The translations under genes and the position numbers were made by a program. Under the pieces are notes generated by a model that saw only the letters and a list, made by a program, of their open reading frames with translations, did no database searches and was not told where the DNA came from. This document shows, piece by piece, positions 52,850-60,770 of a DNA stretch of 64,000 bases (its first letter is position 1; the number at the start of each line of letters is the position of its first letter). Source of the stretch: Planktomarina temperata RCA23 (GTDB lineage Bacteria > Pseudomonadota > Alphaproteobacteria > Rhodobacterales > Rhodobacteraceae); contig NZ_CP003984.1 in assembly GCF_000738435.1 (NCBI RefSeq), positions 806,001 to 870,000 on the forward strand. Direction: 5' to 3'.

Positions 52850-52860
52850 GTTTATTCCCT

Positions 52861-55023
52861 TCATACGGTTTCAGGTTGGCGTTCTGATGCCTTCGGCACA
52901 TCAGCGCGGTCGTCATCAGAGGCAAGGGCATCAAATCCACCGATTGTGGCGTAGACTTCAACACGTCGGTTTTCCGGCAATTCCGTAAAGCTCAGGATGA
53001 TGATGTCTGGCACATGGCTGCGGACGAAGTCGGAAAACAACCGGCGAATTTGGGGCGCGACGACCATGATGCTCGGGCGGCCTTCAGCGCTTAGCTTCTC
53101 ACTTGTTTCATTGATAGAGCGCATGAGTTGCTGGGCTAAAGTACCTTCTAATATCAACCCTTCATCGCCGCTCTGACGCGCGGTGCGCAGCATCAGCTGC
53201 TCAAGCTCAGGTGTAAGGGTCATCAATGGCAATACAGTGCCAAGTGGCGCGACCTGCTGGATCAGAAGTGGGGCCAAAGAGGGGCGCAGGGCTTCTGCCA
53301 TTTCATTGGGGCCCATGTTGGGACCAACAAGATTCGATAGGCCTTCCAGCACGCGGCGGAAATCAGAAATTGGTATACGTTCAGATAGCAATCGGCGTAA
53401 GACGAGCGTCAGCACGTGAAGTGGAATTAATTTTGGCACAATGGATTTAACAAGGTTTGGGCTGATTTCGGACAGACGATCCAAGAGGGTTTGCACATCA
53501 TCTTGTCCAACCAAGTCAGCGGCATGTTTGGTGAGTAACTGGCTCAAATGGGTGGAAATCACAGAGTCAGGCTCAACCACGGCATAATCATGGGCTTCGG
53601 CTTCTGCTTGCTGCTCTGGGCGGATCCAGATGGCATCAATGCCGAAGGAAGGATCTTTCACTTCAATTCCATCTAGCTGAATATGTGTTCCGTCACCGGG
53701 TAGGGCCAACTTGCGGTCGGGATATATAATGTCCTCTCCAACGATGGTTTGCCCGATGCGGATTCGATACTGGTTGGGCTCCAAGGACAGATCATCACGG
53801 ATGCGCACGCCAGGGACCACAAAGCCCAAGCCGCGAGAGACTTCCCGACGAATACCAGTGACGCGGCTCACGAGAGGGCCCGATTGTTCTTCATCGACCA
53901 GGCCAATTAATCCATAGCCTAGTTGCATTGAGATTGCTGAATAATCGGTGATATCTGATAACAGTACAGAGTCCGCCTCTGGCTCCTCATCATCCGCATC
54001 GGCAAGCTCCTCTAGCTCATCGTCTATCACCTTTTGAGCCTCTGATTGGCGGGAGAAATAAGCAGCTGCGGCTGCCATGCCCGCAAAAGCGATGAACAAT
54101 TGGTTAGGCATGCCTGGAACCAATCCAATTATGAACATGACGAGTGCGGTGGGAATCCAAGCGCGTGAGAGGTTGACCTGGCCGCCAATATGTTGAGCCA
54201 TGTCCTGGGTTGAGGAGACGCGGGTGACGATGATGGCTGTGGCAATCGACAACAGCAGCGACGGGATTTGGGCCACAAGACCATCACCAATGGAGAGCAA
54301 GATATAGGCTTGCGCGGCATCGCCGACGGCCATGTCATGCTGCGCGATACCAATAATCAGCCCGCCCAAGATGTTAATCGCAAGGATCAGCAAGCCAGCG
54401 ACTGCGTCACCTTTGACAAATTTTGACGCCCCATCCATGGAGCCATAAAAATCCGCCTCATTGCCAATTTCTTGGCGGCGTGCGGTCGCTTCTTCTGGCG
54501 TCAAAATGCCTGCGTTCAAATCGGCGTCAATGGCCATTTGTTTTCCGGGCATGGCGTCTAAGGTGAACCTTGCGGATACTTCCGATACTCGGCCGGCACC
54601 TTTGGTAATAACCACGAGATTGATAATCACGAGAATGACAAAAACGAAGATGCCAACTGCGTAATTCCCAGCGACTACAAAATCGCCGAAAGCCTTGATG
54701 ACCTGCCCTGCGGCGTCACTGCCTGTATGACCTTCGCTCAAAACAATGCGCGTTGAAGCCACATTCAAGGCCAATCGCAAGACCGTTGCGATCAAGATTA
54801 AGTTTGGAAAAGAGGAAAAATCAAGTGGGCGGTGGGTGTGCAGGGCGACCATTAGTATCAGCAGGGACAGGACTATATTGACCACGAAGAATGTGTCCAA
54901 AAGAAAGACTGGTAATGGCAAAACCATCATCGCGACCAAGATCAAAATGCCAATGGGCAGAACGGAACCGCCCATGGCAGATTTAAGGTCAGCTGTCAGG
55001 ATTTGGTTGCGTGTCAGATCCAT
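52861..55023 (-). CDS. flhA: flagellar export gate protein FlhA
   Basis: 720 residues. Eight membrane helices in the first 330, the FHIPEP-type region (DAMPGKQMAIDADLNAG, LTPEEATARRQEIGNEADFYGSMDGASKFVKGD in parts) and a C-terminal cytoplasmic domain that docks chaperones. First gene of flhA-flhF-flhG-fliA with a sigma-54 promoter about 150 bases upstream. Confidence 0.96.
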   Translation of the reverse strand: MDLTRNQILTADLKSAMGGSVLPIGILILVAMMVLPLPVFLLDTFFVVNIVLSLLILMVALHTHRPLDFSSFPNLILIATVLRLALNVASTRIVLSEGHTGSDAAGQVIKAFGDFVVAGNYAVGIFVFVILVIINLVVITKGAGRVSEVSARFTLDAMPGKQMAIDADLNAGILTPEEATARRQEIGNEADFYGSMDGASKFVKGDAVAGLLILAINILGGLIIGIAQHDMAVGDAAQAYILLSIGDGLVAQIPSLLLSIATAIIVTRVSSTQDMAQHIGGQVNLSRAWIPTALVMFIIGLVPGMPNQLFIAFAGMAAAAAYFSRQSEAQKVIDDELEELADADDEEPEADSVLLSDITDYSAISMQLGYGLIGLVDEEQSGPLVSRVTGIRREVSRGLGFVVPGVRIRDDLSLEPNQYRIRIGQTIVGEDIIYPDRKLALPGDGTHIQLDGIEVKDPSFGIDAIWIRPEQQAEAEAHDYAVVEPDSVISTHLSQLLTKHAADLVGQDDVQTLLDRLSEISPNLVKSIVPKLIPLHVLTLVLRRLLSERIPISDFRRVLEGLSNLVGPNMGPNEMAEALRPSLAPLLIQQVAPLGTVLPLMTLTPELEQLMLRTARQSGDEGLILEGTLAQQLMRSINETSEKLSAEGRPSIMVVAPQIRRLFSDFVRSHVPDIIILSFTELPENRRVEVYATIGGFDALASDDDRADVPKASERQPETV

Positions 55024-55166
55024 GACATGGTGCCCCCGTCAAAAACCCGACCACTGGCAAAGCGAGCATGCGCAGCTATAAGAGTCGTGTTTATTGAATA
55101 AATGGACGATTTCACGGTCTTGTGTTCCTTGTTTTGGTAGGCGGCGAAGGCCTTACAAGCTAGAAG

Positions 55167-55184
55167 AAGCAAAACCCGTGCCAA
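55167..55184 (-). promoter_or_regulatory. sigma-54 promoter of flhA-flhF-flhG-fliA
   Basis: Minus strand TTGGCACGGGTTTTGCTTC: GG at 55181-55182 and GC at 55169-55170; perfect TGGCACG. The leader to flhA is long (about 130 bases). Confidence 0.92.
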
Positions 55185-55217
55185 CTGATTAAATCTTTTT
55201 TAGTGGGAGAAGACTGC

Positions 55218-55235
55218 TTGGCATGGAACCTGCAG
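55218..55235 (+). promoter_or_regulatory. sigma-54 promoter of flgP-flgT-flgA-flgM-flgN
   Basis: Plus strand TTGGCATGGAACCTGCAG: GG at 55220-55221 and GC at 55232-55233; -12 reads CTGC. About 28 bases before the flgP start. Back-to-back with the flhA promoter, about 50 bases apart, so one enhancer site could serve both. Confidence 0.82.
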
Positions 55236-55271
55236 GGTTGAGGCAATGAATTCCCACAGGAGCTATGAACA

Positions 55272-55865
55272 ATGCGCCATCATTCGACCCAAAAACCGTC
55301 GCGACCCTATGTTTGGACCATTGTGGCCGGGCTTTGCGCCTTGAGCCTGTCTGGTTGCAGTGATCTTATGTCCGGTTTTGACTTAACCGGAAAAACTCAA
55401 GCCGAGATTACGTCGCAAGAGCAAGCCAAAGAATTGAAAGTTGTGCGGACGGCTCTCAAGTCCGACACGCCGAAGAAAGCGGCCAGCCCTCTGTCATCTA
55501 ACTTGCCCGTGCCAGTGGTTGCCGCATCGGCAACTGTTCCAACAATTTCCGCTATAGGCTATTCTTCGATCGGATCCCAACCAGGTAAGACTTTGAACCA
55601 ACGCCGTCTCATGGCCATCCGAGCCGCGCGAATGGACGCCATGCGCATGCTGACAGAGCAGGTGCATGGATTGACCGTGCTGGGGGATACGCAGGTCTCC
55701 GAGAATGTGGTGCAATCTGATGTCTTCCGCGCATCCCTGGCGGGATTGATTGCCGGTGCGCGCACGGTTAAGATCGAACCAAAGGGCTCTGACACCTATG
55801 CTGTAACGCTCGAAATTGATCGCGGTACAATCCGGCAATTGCTACGCGCCAACCGTAGCTGGTGA
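55272..55865 (+). CDS. flgP: outer-membrane lipoprotein FlgP-like
   Basis: 197 residues. Lipobox LSGC at about residue 26-29 after a signal peptide. The domain from about 95 (LNQRRLMAIRAARMDAMRMLTEQVHGL, VLGDTQVSENVVQSD and the end VTLEIDRGTI) matches the LPP20/FlgP family, which in Vibrio and Campylobacter forms a disk or outer ring under the outer membrane. ATG at 55272 follows AGGAGCTATGAAC. Followed directly by flgT, as expected for an H-ring type basal body. Confidence 0.82.
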   Translation: MRHHSTQKPSRPYVWTIVAGLCALSLSGCSDLMSGFDLTGKTQAEITSQEQAKELKVVRTALKSDTPKKAASPLSSNLPVPVVAASATVPTISAIGYSSIGSQPGKTLNQRRLMAIRAARMDAMRMLTEQVHGLTVLGDTQVSENVVQSDVFRASLAGLIAGARTVKIEPKGSDTYAVTLEIDRGTIRQLLRANRSW

Positions 55866-55870
55866 TCGTG

Positions 55871-57016
55871 ATGCGGGCCGGCGGTCAAACAGTCTTACGC
55901 GGCATAAAATATGTGCTCATCGCCGTCACATTTATTGCGGCTATGCCTGTATCGGCCGAGGGTGAAATAAAACGCGTTGAGGCCGTGGGACAGGCGGTTG
56001 CGACCGGCGCAGCCTCTGATGCGCGCCTCAGGTCCCGCGCCTTGCAAGATGCGCTCTATCAGGCGGCCCTCAAGGGTGGCGCAAGGATAAACGGTTATAG
56101 CGTCACCTCTAACGCTGTTTTGACAAGTGATGTATTGGTGGTCAGACCAGACAGTCAGATTCTTGACTATAGGATAGTGGAGGAGAAGGTGACCCGCTCC
56201 ACCGCAAGGATTGCTATTCAAGCTTATGTTGGGCGCATCGATACACCGCCCGCTTGCGCTCGCCGGGCCGTTTTGGACATTGGGCTACAACGCCCGCAGG
56301 TAAAACTAGCGGCTTCTGCGCCCGCCTGGCTGATTGCAACTGAAGAGGTGACCGCAGCGCTGCTAGATCGCGACATCAACGCGCTCGACGGTGTGACCCT
56401 ATTTGAGGCATCCGACGTTAGCAGGCAAAGCCAATCCAGTCTGGCGGCGGAGTTTGACTATACATCTTTAACCCTTGGTGTGCTGCAAGAGGCTGGCGCC
56501 AAGGCTCAAGCAAAAACCCTATCCACTACTATTTCTTTATCTGGCAGTAAAAGCAGTGCGTTCAAAAACGGTCTGTTGGTCCAAGTTGAAAGTAAGTTAT
56601 TTGATCCCAGCTTGGAGAGCGCGCCTTTGGTGCGGGTGGTGACGCGGGAATTGTTACTGAATCGCACCACGCCAATCCAGTTGGTGAACGCAAATTCCCG
56701 CGCGACTCGGCAAGAAATCTTGACGCAAATCGGAGCTATGGCGCGTGATATGGCGCGCGATATGATTGTTCAAAGGATGTGCCAATCCCTTTCCGCTAAG
56801 TTGGTCCTGCGCGAAGGAACACTCACAGCCCCTTTCGGCCGGAATGATGGCCTCACCCGCCATCATCTTGCCTATACACAGGGCAGGGATACGCCCTATG
56901 AAATTCTGGAAATTGAAGTCCTAAACGATCAATCCGCCGAAGTTCGTCCTTTGGATAGTTCACGGACAAGCGCGTTCTTTGCCGGTCAAACCGTTCAATT
57001 TATGGAGCTGAAATGA
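55871..57016 (+). CDS. flgT: flagellar H-ring protein FlgT-like
   Basis: 381 residues with a signal peptide (YVLIAVTFIAAMPVSA). The N-terminal part (VEAVGQAVATGAASDARLRS then ALQDALYQAALKGGARINGY) resembles the ancestral FlgT domain; the C-terminal part is less conserved. In Vibrio FlgT builds the H ring and helps to recruit stator rings. ATG at 55871 preferred; two GTG codons at 55862 and 55868 are possible alternatives, all overlapping or touching the flgP stop. Four bases overlap with flgA. Confidence 0.8.
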   Translation: MRAGGQTVLRGIKYVLIAVTFIAAMPVSAEGEIKRVEAVGQAVATGAASDARLRSRALQDALYQAALKGGARINGYSVTSNAVLTSDVLVVRPDSQILDYRIVEEKVTRSTARIAIQAYVGRIDTPPACARRAVLDIGLQRPQVKLAASAPAWLIATEEVTAALLDRDINALDGVTLFEASDVSRQSQSSLAAEFDYTSLTLGVLQEAGAKAQAKTLSTTISLSGSKSSAFKNGLLVQVESKLFDPSLESAPLVRVVTRELLLNRTTPIQLVNANSRATRQEILTQIGAMARDMARDMIVQRMCQSLSAKLVLREGTLTAPFGRNDGLTRHHLAYTQGRDTPYEILEIEVLNDQSAEVRPLDSSRTSAFFAGQTVQFMELK

Positions 57017-57753
57017 GAGCCTTTTCGCATCGACTTGGGTTACTGATCCCACCGATGATAGCCGCCATTGCCGTTCTTACACCGGCTTTGGCCAATACGG
57101 TTGTGACCGGATTAGATATCAAATCTGCAATCTTAGAGCGGCTGGCACATGAAGACATCATGGCCGTGCCGAAAGTTGCGGATCATAGGCTTTACTACAC
57201 ATGCGATCAGGCTCTTCTTGTGGAGGCAAAATACCCGGGCAAATGGGATACCGTGACCGTTACCTGTCCACATCAAGATGTCGCGTTATCATGGTCGGTA
57301 ATGATCCGAGTTGTGGACGCGTCCCCTGGGTTTAAGGAAAACAATCAACCTGACGCTAACAATTCACCTAAAGTCGTCGTATTAATAGCAAGTGTTAAAA
57401 AAGGAGAAGTTTTAACGCCCGATATTGTGACACTCACTCCCGCGCCACGCGGATCGAGAATAGGCTCATTCTATCGGATAGAAGATGTGGTAGGACGCAG
57501 AACAACTCAAGCTATAAGCGCAATGCAACCACTCCGCGCGCGCAACTTAGAGTTCGATTGGGCGCTGACAACTGGGCAGCCGGTGCAAATTGTGCAACGA
57601 ATATCTGGCCTAGAAATTTCAACGATCGGCGAAGCCCTTGATAATGCGCAGATTGGTGATATTACGGACGTAAGAAATATAAAGTCGGGTAAAATAATTG
57701 CGGTTCGTGTAAAAAGTTCAAGAAAAGTTACACCAATCGCTAACATCAACTAG
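57013..57753 (+). CDS. flgA: P-ring chaperone FlgA
   Basis: 246 residues: signal peptide (1-27), a N-terminal domain with two Cys (about residues 64 and 85), and a C-terminal SAF domain (VVVLIASVKKGEVLTPDIVT, VVGRRTTQAISAMQPLRARNL, GDITDVRNIKSGKIIAVRV). Periplasmic helper for FlgI assembly. Overlaps flgT by four bases. Confidence 0.9.
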   Translation: MRAFSHRLGLLIPPMIAAIAVLTPALANTVVTGLDIKSAILERLAHEDIMAVPKVADHRLYYTCDQALLVEAKYPGKWDTVTVTCPHQDVALSWSVMIRVVDASPGFKENNQPDANNSPKVVVLIASVKKGEVLTPDIVTLTPAPRGSRIGSFYRIEDVVGRRTTQAISAMQPLRARNLEFDWALTTGQPVQIVQRISGLEISTIGEALDNAQIGDITDVRNIKSGKIIAVRVKSSRKVTPIANIN

Positions 57754-57787
57754 ATCTGCGTCGTTAATGGTTTATCAGGAGGATGTC

Positions 57788-58087
57788 ATGGTTGACGCTA
57801 TTAAACATAACATGCGGCAAATGCTTGTGCCAGGCGCACAGGATGCCAAGGCGGCGCCGCCCCGAGGTGGGCAAGCGTCCGCAGACGTTACAGCGGTCTC
57901 GGCGGGTTCTGTCGATGCCAGTAGCTTGTCTATAAAGGCTTCGGTCTCTGCGTTGGGGGAAACACCACCGATTGATATCGAGGTTGTAAGCCGGATCAAG
58001 CAACAGATTGAAGCCGGGAAATACCCGATTAATCTAGATTTGGTCTCCGAGCGCCTTATGGAAAGTTACCTAGAAATGAAGGGCTGA
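57788..58087 (+). CDS. flgM: anti-sigma-28 factor FlgM
   Basis: 99 residues. Disordered N-terminal half rich in Ala/Gly/Ser; C-terminal FliA-binding region VSRIKQQIEAGKYPINLDLVSERLMES matches FlgM. ATG at 57788 with CAGGAGGATGTC upstream; a frame from 57767 is longer but lacks a site. Exported when the hook is complete, freeing FliA. Confidence 0.9.
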   Translation: MVDAIKHNMRQMLVPGAQDAKAAPPRGGQASADVTAVSAGSVDASSLSIKASVSALGETPPIDIEVVSRIKQQIEAGKYPINLDLVSERLMESYLEMKG

Positions 58088-58116
58088 ACTGTTCGCAGTA
58101 TTTGGTAGTCATCGCA

Positions 58117-58407
58117 ATGGAAATTGACAAATCATTAGATGAAGCCGCGGCCCTCATTTCAAAATGTTGGGATTTAAGAAACAACCCCAATGATCTAGGC
58201 GTTTGTAGAGTTCAAATTCAGACTTTAGTCTCAGATATTATTGAGCAAAGTCAGATTGAACGGGGAGCGTTTCCCGTAACCGAGCAGGTGATTCAAAAAT
58301 TGGCCGAGCTTGTGCGTAAATTTGACGAATTAGAAGCTAAACTTGATAATCATAAATCAGCTATAGACGCGGTGATTTCTAATGCGGTTCAATCAGACCG
58401 CAAATAA
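58117..58407 (+). CDS. flgN: FlgN-like export chaperone
   Basis: 96 residues, helical (LDEAAALISKCWDLRNN, IQTLVSDIIEQSQIERG, VIQKLAELVRKFDELEAKLD). Assigned as FlgN, chaperone of FlgK and FlgL, from size, helical pattern and location after flgM; sequence similarity by eye is weak. ATG at 58117 used; TTG at 58102 is an alternative. Confidence 0.6.
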   Translation: MEIDKSLDEAAALISKCWDLRNNPNDLGVCRVQIQTLVSDIIEQSQIERGAFPVTEQVIQKLAELVRKFDELEAKLDNHKSAIDAVISNAVQSDRK

Positions 58408-58424
58408 ACAAATTTATTAAGAAT

Positions 58425-59057
58425 TCAATTCTCAGCGAAAGCAGAATTTTCAAAAATTTCGACAGATTTATTTTGAGCGGCAATCAAATCGATAGATTCC
58501 AAGTAGTTTGCAACATCCCTACTGCCTTCAAAACCACCTTTTATACCCACAGCTTGTGCAATCGAATACCAAATATAGGCGGTTTCGTAGTCCGGCTCTG
58601 TTAAAAATTCAAAGTGAAGTCGCGCGAATTTCATGATTGCGTGAGATGTGCCGTCAGCCAATTGTTTGGTCAACCGTTCCAAAATTCGAGTGTGGTTGCT
58701 GTCCATGTCCTCTGCAGGCAAGATGCCCGCGAGTTCGGATACTAAGGTCTGTGCGCGGGGCTCTCCGCCGAGATCCGACAGAACCGCCCAATAGTAGGCT
58801 TCCGAATAGTTTCTCGGCTGTCCCATTCCTGCCTTAATCAACAGGGCAGCATTGAACTGAGCGTCACTAATATCATCTTCGGCAAGATTTTTGAAAAGCA
58901 TGAGCGCCTTACGATAGGCTTTTGCATGGACTGCAGTGACGGCTTCCTCAAATTGCTGGTCGGTATCCGTTTCGTGGGTATTGGCGCAAAGGAAATTTGG
59001 TAAAACCAGGAATGCGAGTAAAAACCACAAGGGCAATATATGGCGCGGTACGCTCAT
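58425..59057 (-). CDS. periplasmic Sel1/TPR-repeat protein
   Basis: 210 residues with a signal peptide (LPLWFLLAFLVLPNFLCA). Helical pairs with Sel1-type spacing: AKAYRKALMLFKNLAEDDIS, AQFNAALLIKAGMGQPRNYS and AYYWAVLSDLGG, then AIMKFARLHFEFLTEPDYET with AYIWYSIAQAVGIKG. Sel1-like repeats mediate protein contacts. Coupled to the gene at 59054 (ATGA overlap). Its place beside motor and fleQ genes suggests a periplasmic assembly or motor partner, by context only. Confidence 0.65.
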   Translation of the reverse strand: MSVPRHILPLWFLLAFLVLPNFLCANTHETDTDQQFEEAVTAVHAKAYRKALMLFKNLAEDDISDAQFNAALLIKAGMGQPRNYSEAYYWAVLSDLGGEPRAQTLVSELAGILPAEDMDSNHTRILERLTKQLADGTSHAIMKFARLHFEFLTEPDYETAYIWYSIAQAVGIKGGFEGSRDVANYLESIDLIAAQNKSVEIFENSAFAEN

Positions 59058-59443
59058 TTTCCGGCCACCATAACCAATTGCAAATACAGAACTCTAGACT
59101 TAAACTTTGATCCTTGCTGCTGTTCATAAACGACAATTTTAGGTCGATCCGCAGTGGTCTTACTGACCTCTACAAGCATAGTTGATGGTAGGTGCACACC
59201 ACTGTCCGCCAGCGCCTGTAAGGGGTCCGTCATAAAGTCTTTTTCAAATTGCAAATCCAACCAGGCGCGTGCTAACGCCCGGCCCAGAATATCGGGCAAG
59301 CGATTGCGAACCTCTTCACGATTTGTCAGAATGACGTCTCCATCTGCCAGCAACAGTTTCGATTCTTGTTTAGGCTTGCGTAACGCAATCGCAGTCGATG
59401 CCGTAGGTACAGCTACCAATGCAGTTGAGACTTTGCGTTCCAT
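59054..59443 (-). CDS. nitrile-hydratase-leader-like (NHLP-like) protein
   Basis: 129 residues. Residues about 55-108 (GRALARAWLDLQFEKDFMTD, PLQALADSGVHLPSTMLVEV, PKIVVYEQQ) closely follow the pattern of nitrile hydratase alpha-subunit-like leader domains: A-ARAW-D-EF---L-DP--AL---G--LP----V-VVE-T-----V. Such domains are leaders of some RiPP precursors, but here there is no GG site, the last 20 residues lack the Cys/Ser/Thr-rich core, and no modifying enzyme is near. I infer a recruited binding domain. Cytoplasmic by sequence (no signal peptide). ATG at 59443; co-transcribed with the Sel1 protein and divergent from fleQ. Confidence 0.6.
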   Translation of the reverse strand: MERKVSTALVAVPTASTAIALRKPKQESKLLLADGDVILTNREEVRNRLPDILGRALARAWLDLQFEKDFMTDPLQALADSGVHLPSTMLVEVSKTTADRPKIVVYEQQQGSKFKSRVLYLQLVMVAGK

Positions 59444-59542
59444 GTGGCGACCTCAAGTATCATCCTTGCCAGCAAACTGGAGTATTTGCGATAAGAGTAT
59501 ATTTAAGTACATATTTAATTTACTGGCAACACACAAGAAGTT

Positions 59543-59559
59543 AGATGTTACTAACATCT
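59543..59559. promoter_or_regulatory. perfect dyad upstream of fleQ, operator candidate
   Basis: AGATGTTA-C-TAACATCT, an 8-bp perfect inverted repeat with one central base, about 60-75 bases upstream of fleQ and just before AT-rich sequence containing TAGTATAGGAT, which could be a -10 region. The symmetry and size fit a dimeric repressor or activator site; the factor is unknown. Confidence 0.55.
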
Positions 59560-59618
59560 TAGTATAGGATTTTTATTGTATTAATTATATTGTAGACATA
59601 ATCTTATGTTGCGACGCT

Positions 59619-60770
59619 ATGAATGGTAAAAATGACAAGTTGACTAAGTTAACCGCGCATAAAAATGATTCAATCATAGTTGGAAGCTCAAAGCCAACGA
59701 TGGATATGAGGCATCTTATAGAAATTGTTGCTTCTTCCAACGGACCTGTATTGGTCTGTGGTCCAACAGGAGCAGGTAAGGAGTTGGTGGCAGAAGAAAT
59801 TCATACGCACAGTGCGAGATCAGGCAAGTTGATAGCGCTAAATTGCGCCGCTATTCCGGGTGATCTTATTGAGTCAGAGTTGTTTGGGTATGAAAAAGGT
59901 GCCTTTACCGGTGCTGACAAACAACGCATTGGTCGCTTTGAACAATCCCACCGTGGAACACTTTTCTTAGATGAAATCGGAGATATGCCACTCGCTTTAC
60001 AATCCAAATTACTGCGCGTTTTGGAAAACCACTCAATCCAGAGAGTTGGCGGCAAGAGCGATGTTAAATTGGATTTAAGAATTGTCTGCGCGACACATAA
60101 AAATTTGCAGGATATGGTTGAGGAAGGTACATTTCGTGCAGATTTATTTTATCGATTGAATGTCTTCCCGATCACGGTGCCACCTTTAAAACAAAGAGGT
60201 GAGGATGTTTTGGAATTGCTTACCGTACTTATAGATAAACGGCGCGAGCAATCTCCAGGCGTTCCCCTGCCCGTGTTTTCACAGAACGCTTTAACGGCCT
60301 TGATGAGTTATGATTGGCCCGGGAATGTGCGCGAACTTAGAAACGTTGTGGAACGGGCTTTTATAATCTTTTCCGGTGCGGAGGTGAGTGGCAAACATGT
60401 CCGCGAAAACCTCTTAACGCTTCGGGTGCCTGGCGTTGTTCCTGAGGAAGAAAATAATGCGATGTGGGAGGCAACGCGTGATTTACCAGGTCATGCGACG
60501 GGGCAAGTGTTCGGTTCTGACGAGGCCATATTGCCTCAACCGGAAGACTATCGGAACTGGTTTGAACATGACGACCACATCGATTTACGTCGCCATTTGC
60601 GCGACATTGAAGTTGTGTTGATTGAGGCTGCGCTTCAGGAAACAGGGGGGATGGTAAGTGCAGCAGCTGATCGACTTAATATTGGTCGAACCACGCTGAT
60701 ACAGAAGATGAATAAGCTGATGATTGCGAAAGATATTAAAGTTAGCTCTCCTTCGCCCAGGCATCCATGA
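59619..60770 (+). CDS. fleQ: sigma-54-dependent flagellar master activator FleQ-like
   Basis: 383 residues. There is no receiver or FleQ-type N-terminal domain: the AAA+ module starts at about residue 20, with Walker A GPTGAGKE (48-55), GAFTGA (94-99), Walker B TLFLDEIGD (114-122) and the WPGNVRELRNVVERAF block. A linker (270-325) leads to a Fis-type HTH (EAALQETGGMVSAAADRLNIGRTTLIQKMNKL). So it can bind DNA, in contrast to the FleT-like protein. R. sphaeroides FleQ has the same make-up. No sigma-54 promoter precedes it, fitting a top-level regulator. Its last 29 bases overlap the 3' end of the convergent fliD. Confidence 0.9.
   Translation: MNGKNDKLTKLTAHKNDSIIVGSSKPTMDMRHLIEIVASSNGPVLVCGPTGAGKELVAEEIHTHSARSGKLIALNCAAIPGDLIESELFGYEKGAFTGADKQRIGRFEQSHRGTLFLDEIGDMPLALQSKLLRVLENHSIQRVGGKSDVKLDLRIVCATHKNLQDMVEEGTFRADLFYRLNVFPITVPPLKQRGEDVLELLTVLIDKRREQSPGVPLPVFSQNALTALMSYDWPGNVRELRNVVERAFIIFSGAEVSGKHVRENLLTLRVPGVVPEEENNAMWEATRDLPGHATGQVFGSDEAILPQPEDYRNWFEHDDHIDLRRHLRDIEVVLIEAALQETGGMVSAAADRLNIGRTTLIQKMNKLMIAKDIKVSSPSPRHP

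Noticed and set aside
59500-59525. CtrA-type box (TTAA-N7-TTAA) upstream of fleQ
   Set aside because: The two TTAA blocks are separated by 8 bases and the last C is missing; not convincing without a genome-wide motif.
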